A stretch of 64,000 bases of DNA from contig NZ_QGMY01000008.1 in the NCBI RefSeq assembly GCF_003173355.1, positions 186,001-250,000 on the forward strand, given 5' to 3'. This document shows, one piece after another, positions 61,763 to 64,000 of this stretch (positions are counted from its first letter, which is position 1; every line of letters begins with the position of its first letter). The notes beneath the pieces are model-generated. The model was not told where the DNA came from, did not search any database, and saw only the letters and a program-made list of their open reading frames with translations. The DNA is from Methanospirillum lacunae. Its GTDB lineage: Archaea > Halobacteriota > Methanomicrobia > Methanomicrobiales > Methanospirillaceae. The translations under genes were made by a program, and so were the position numbers.

Positions 61763-64000
61763 ATGTCTGAAGATGGAGATGAAAGGGGGGGTCCTCATCA
61801 GTATGTGGCAGAAAAGGGCCTTGAGATCTCCTCTCCCTCAAAACCCATCACTGTATTATACGTGGATGATGACCCTGAATTCATCCGGTTTTTCAAGACT
61901 TTTCTAGAGTCTAAAAGTTCACTTCATGTCATCACCGCTACAAGCGGTCCTGAAGTGCTCGATATGGTCTCCCGGGGTGCATGTGATATCATTGTATCAG
62001 ATTATCAGATGCCTGGAATGAATGGTATTCAACTCCTCCAGAATATAAGAGTATCTTCCACACTTCCATTTATTCTCTTCACCGGGAAGGGACGGGAAGA
62101 GGTTGTCATGGAGGCTATAAACAACGGTGCCACGTTTTATCTCCAGAAAAGTGGAGATCCACAGACACTCTTTGCTGAATTGGTCCATAAAATAAAGGCA
62201 GCAGTTGGAAACTGGAGGGCTGAACTGGCTCTGCGGGAGAGAGAAGAGGAACTTTCACGAAAAAACTCCGAGTTGAGCGCTGCATATGAGGAATTGCTTG
62301 CTACCGAAGAGGAACGTTGTGTATATCTGAAAGAACTGGAATCTAACCAGAAGAAGATCAGGGAGAGTGAACAACGGTATCGGGAACTTGCAGACCTGCT
62401 TCCTCTGATTGTGTATGAATGCGATTTGAAAGGTTTCATGACCTATGTAAATCGTCAGGGCTTTCTGACCTTCGGGTATCCTGAAGGCACGTTGCCACCG
62501 GGTTTCAACGTTTTTGATCTTATCGTCCCAGAAGATCGACCCCGGGCACTTGAAAACTTGACAAATATACCCCTTTCAGGCACTGCTGCTCCACATGAGT
62601 ACCGTGCCTACAGGAAGGATGGAAGTATCATCCCAGTGTTCGTCTACTCGTCACCGATACTCAAAGAGGGAAACATTGTCGGGTTTAGAGGTATTGTACT
62701 TGATATTTCAGAGCAAAAACGTTCTGAAAAGGAAATCCGGGAGTCTGAACGTCGGCTTGCCAATGTCATAGATTTTCTCCCTGATGCAACTTTTGTCATT
62801 GATCGTGAAGGCACGGTTATTGCCTGGAATCGTGCGATGGAACAGTTTACCGGTTATCCTGCAAGCGATTTTCTTGGGAAAGGGGATTACGCCTATGCAA
62901 TTCCATTCTATGGAACTCCAAGGCCTATTCTCATAGACCTTGCTCTCAAAAATGATGAGGAGGCCGAAAAAAATTACTCCTCTATTTTCAGGAATGGAGA
63001 AATAGTTGTGGGTGAGGCCTGTATGTTTACTCCAGATGGAGATAGCCGGTATCTCTGGGCTGCATCTTCTCCACTCCGTGATTCACAGGGAGAAATTGTT
63101 GGTGCTATAGAGAGTATCAGGGATATCACTGCCTGGAAACTCACTGAAGAAGAACTGGTCCGGTCACGCGAGGAACTTGAACATCGGGTTGATGAACGGA
63201 CCGCAGAGTTAACCCGGGTAAATTCAGTTTTGCGATTAGAGATAGAAGATCGCACATTTGCTGAAAATGCCCTTCGCGAAAGCCAGGACCGGTATAAGCG
63301 TCTTGTTGATCTCTCACCTGATGCGATCTTTGTCCATGATGGGAAAGATGTTTTATTCATCAACCCTGCCGGTACAAGACTGCTTGGAATTGGGCAAACA
63401 TTGAATGAAGCGGGTATGGATATGTCTGAGTTTATTCACCAGGACCTTCTGGAAAAATTCCGTTCTCTCATTCAGGAGCCAGAAAATCAGGCTAACTTTC
63501 CACTCAATGTTGAAGAAGAATTTTTCAGATTAGATCGTTCCAAAGTTACGGTTGAGGTCTCTTCTGCACCCATTTTTTTTCAGGGCAGTCCTGCAGCACT
63601 TATAGTTGCAAGGGATATCACCGGGCGGAAAAAGGTAGAAGAACAACTCAAGCGGTATGCAACTGAGATGGCTGACAAAAACAAAGAACTGGATTATCTT
63701 GCCAATCAGATGATTGAGATAAACCAGGATCTGGACAAGCGGGTGAAGGAGCGGACAGAACAGGTTTTAAAATTGATGAAGCAGAAGGATGATTTCATCA
63801 ACCAGTTGGGTCATGACCTGAAAACCCCGCTCACCCCGCTTTGTGCTCTTCTTCCTGCACTTATCGAAGAAGAAGAAAACCCGAAAACGAAAGAGGCACT
63901 GGCGGTTTTGCTCAGATCTGTCTATTCCATACAGGATCAGACTGAGAAGATCCTAACTATTGCACGACTTAGTAAGGAAGATATTGAGGTAAAACCTGAA
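61763..64000 (+). CDS. receiver-PAS-histidine kinase (partial, runs off the window)
   Basis: At least 746 codons from the ATG at 61763, with AGGGG upstream. A receiver comes first (VLYVDDDPEFIRFFKTFLES; phosphoacceptor in IIVSDYQMPGMNGIQLLQNI; FYLQKSGDPQ), then a coiled segment and three PAS/PAC units at about 200-325, 335-455 and 500-620. A coiled linker leads to a DHp helix with the H-box QLGHDLKTPLTPLCALL. The ATPase part lies beyond 64000. Unlike the receiver-PAS protein at 31636-33990, the phosphorylatable His is present. It is cytosolic; its signal and target are unknown. Confidence 0.85.
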   Translation, partial: MSEDGDERGGPHQYVAEKGLEISSPSKPITVLYVDDDPEFIRFFKTFLESKSSLHVITATSGPEVLDMVSRGACDIIVSDYQMPGMNGIQLLQNIRVSSTLPFILFTGKGREEVVMEAINNGATFYLQKSGDPQTLFAELVHKIKAAVGNWRAELALREREEELSRKNSELSAAYEELLATEEERCVYLKELESNQKKIRESEQRYRELADLLPLIVYECDLKGFMTYVNRQGFLTFGYPEGTLPPGFNVFDLIVPEDRPRALENLTNIPLSGTAAPHEYRAYRKDGSIIPVFVYSSPILKEGNIVGFRGIVLDISEQKRSEKEIRESERRLANVIDFLPDATFVIDREGTVIAWNRAMEQFTGYPASDFLGKGDYAYAIPFYGTPRPILIDLALKNDEEAEKNYSSIFRNGEIVVGEACMFTPDGDSRYLWAASSPLRDSQGEIVGAIESIRDITAWKLTEEELVRSREELEHRVDERTAELTRVNSVLRLEIEDRTFAENALRESQDRYKRLVDLSPDAIFVHDGKDVLFINPAGTRLLGIGQTLNEAGMDMSEFIHQDLLEKFRSLIQEPENQANFPLNVEEEFFRLDRSKVTVEVSSAPIFFQGSPAALIVARDITGRKKVEEQLKRYATEMADKNKELDYLANQMIEINQDLDKRVKERTEQVLKLMKQKDDFINQLGHDLKTPLTPLCALLPALIEEEENPKTKEALAVLLRSVYSIQDQTEKILTIARLSKEDIEVKPE

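Noticed and set aside
1-64000. CRISPR arrays, rRNA genes or complete insertion sequences
   Set aside because: No regularly spaced short repeats, rRNA-like conserved stretches or intact transposase with terminal repeats were seen on reading the window.

Overview
The window reads as chromosome of a hydrogenotrophic, formate-using methanogen of the order Methanomicrobiales, most like Methanospirillum (inference). The grounds are a formate channel (fdhC), a formate dehydrogenase alpha/beta pair, formyltransferase ftr, F420 biosynthesis cofH, a methanopterin RFAP-synthase gene, methanogenesis marker 11, the aksA/D/E/F chain-elongation genes for coenzyme B, a methanogen-type thymidylate synthase, many PAS/receiver sensor proteins, and archaeal signals: TATA boxes, GGAGGTG-type ribosome sites and a PGF-CTERM surface protein.

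Layout. 1-9.2 kb: a SLOG-fold protein, two sensory proteins, a nucleotidyltransferase/HEPN pair with a broken HEPN gene, fdhC with a membrane OB-fold protein, and three uncharacterised genes, one of them secreted. 9.6-14.3 kb: an accessory element with small genes, a 1005-residue primase-helicase-zinc protein, and a GC-rich intergenic repeat region. 14.4-21 kb: a methyltransferase, an intact HEPN/nucleotidyltransferase pair, a strikingly AT-rich island with a GmrSD-like nuclease, a universal stress protein and decayed genes. 21-31 kb: an efflux operon (MarR, surface CARDB-like protein, RND exporter, receiver-like protein), a large S-layer protein, a second MarR and a small secreted protein. 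31.6-39.3 kb: a receiver-PAS protein, a secreted seven-repeat propeller with a PKD domain, an MFS transporter and a small membrane protein. 39.4-44.5 kb: fdhB/fdhA, a zinc-ribbon protein, ftr and rubrerythrin. 44.6-46.7 kb: a second GmrSD-like protein. 46.8-54.5 kb: one tightly coupled eight-gene operon (mmp11, radical SAM, TPP enzyme, aksA, aksD, aksE, unknown, aksF). 54.7-64 kb: an OLD-like ATPase, the cofH / chorismate-lyase-mptG pair, thyA, a secreted cache protein, a flavoprotein pseudogene and a sensor kinase that runs off the edge.

How they work together. Formate enters through FdhC and is oxidised by FdhAB-type enzymes that reduce F420. CofH helps make F420, the mptG fusion makes the aromatic part of methanopterin, Ftr uses methanopterin in the CO2-reduction pathway, and the aks operon makes the acyl chain of coenzyme B for the last step of methanogenesis. 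The most promising new biology is the aks operon. It carries three unassigned genes coupled to known coenzyme B enzymes, including a TPP-dependent IorA-like protein that could be the 2-oxosuberate decarboxylase I believe is still unassigned. Other notable items are an FdhA-like protein without its C-terminal domain and catalytic Cys/Sec-His pair, a perfect palindrome over the fdhA TATA box, a dispersed GC-rich hairpin element, and several defence-type genes with lost or altered active sites.

No tRNA, rRNA or CRISPR array was recognised. All functions are read from sequence motifs without database searches.
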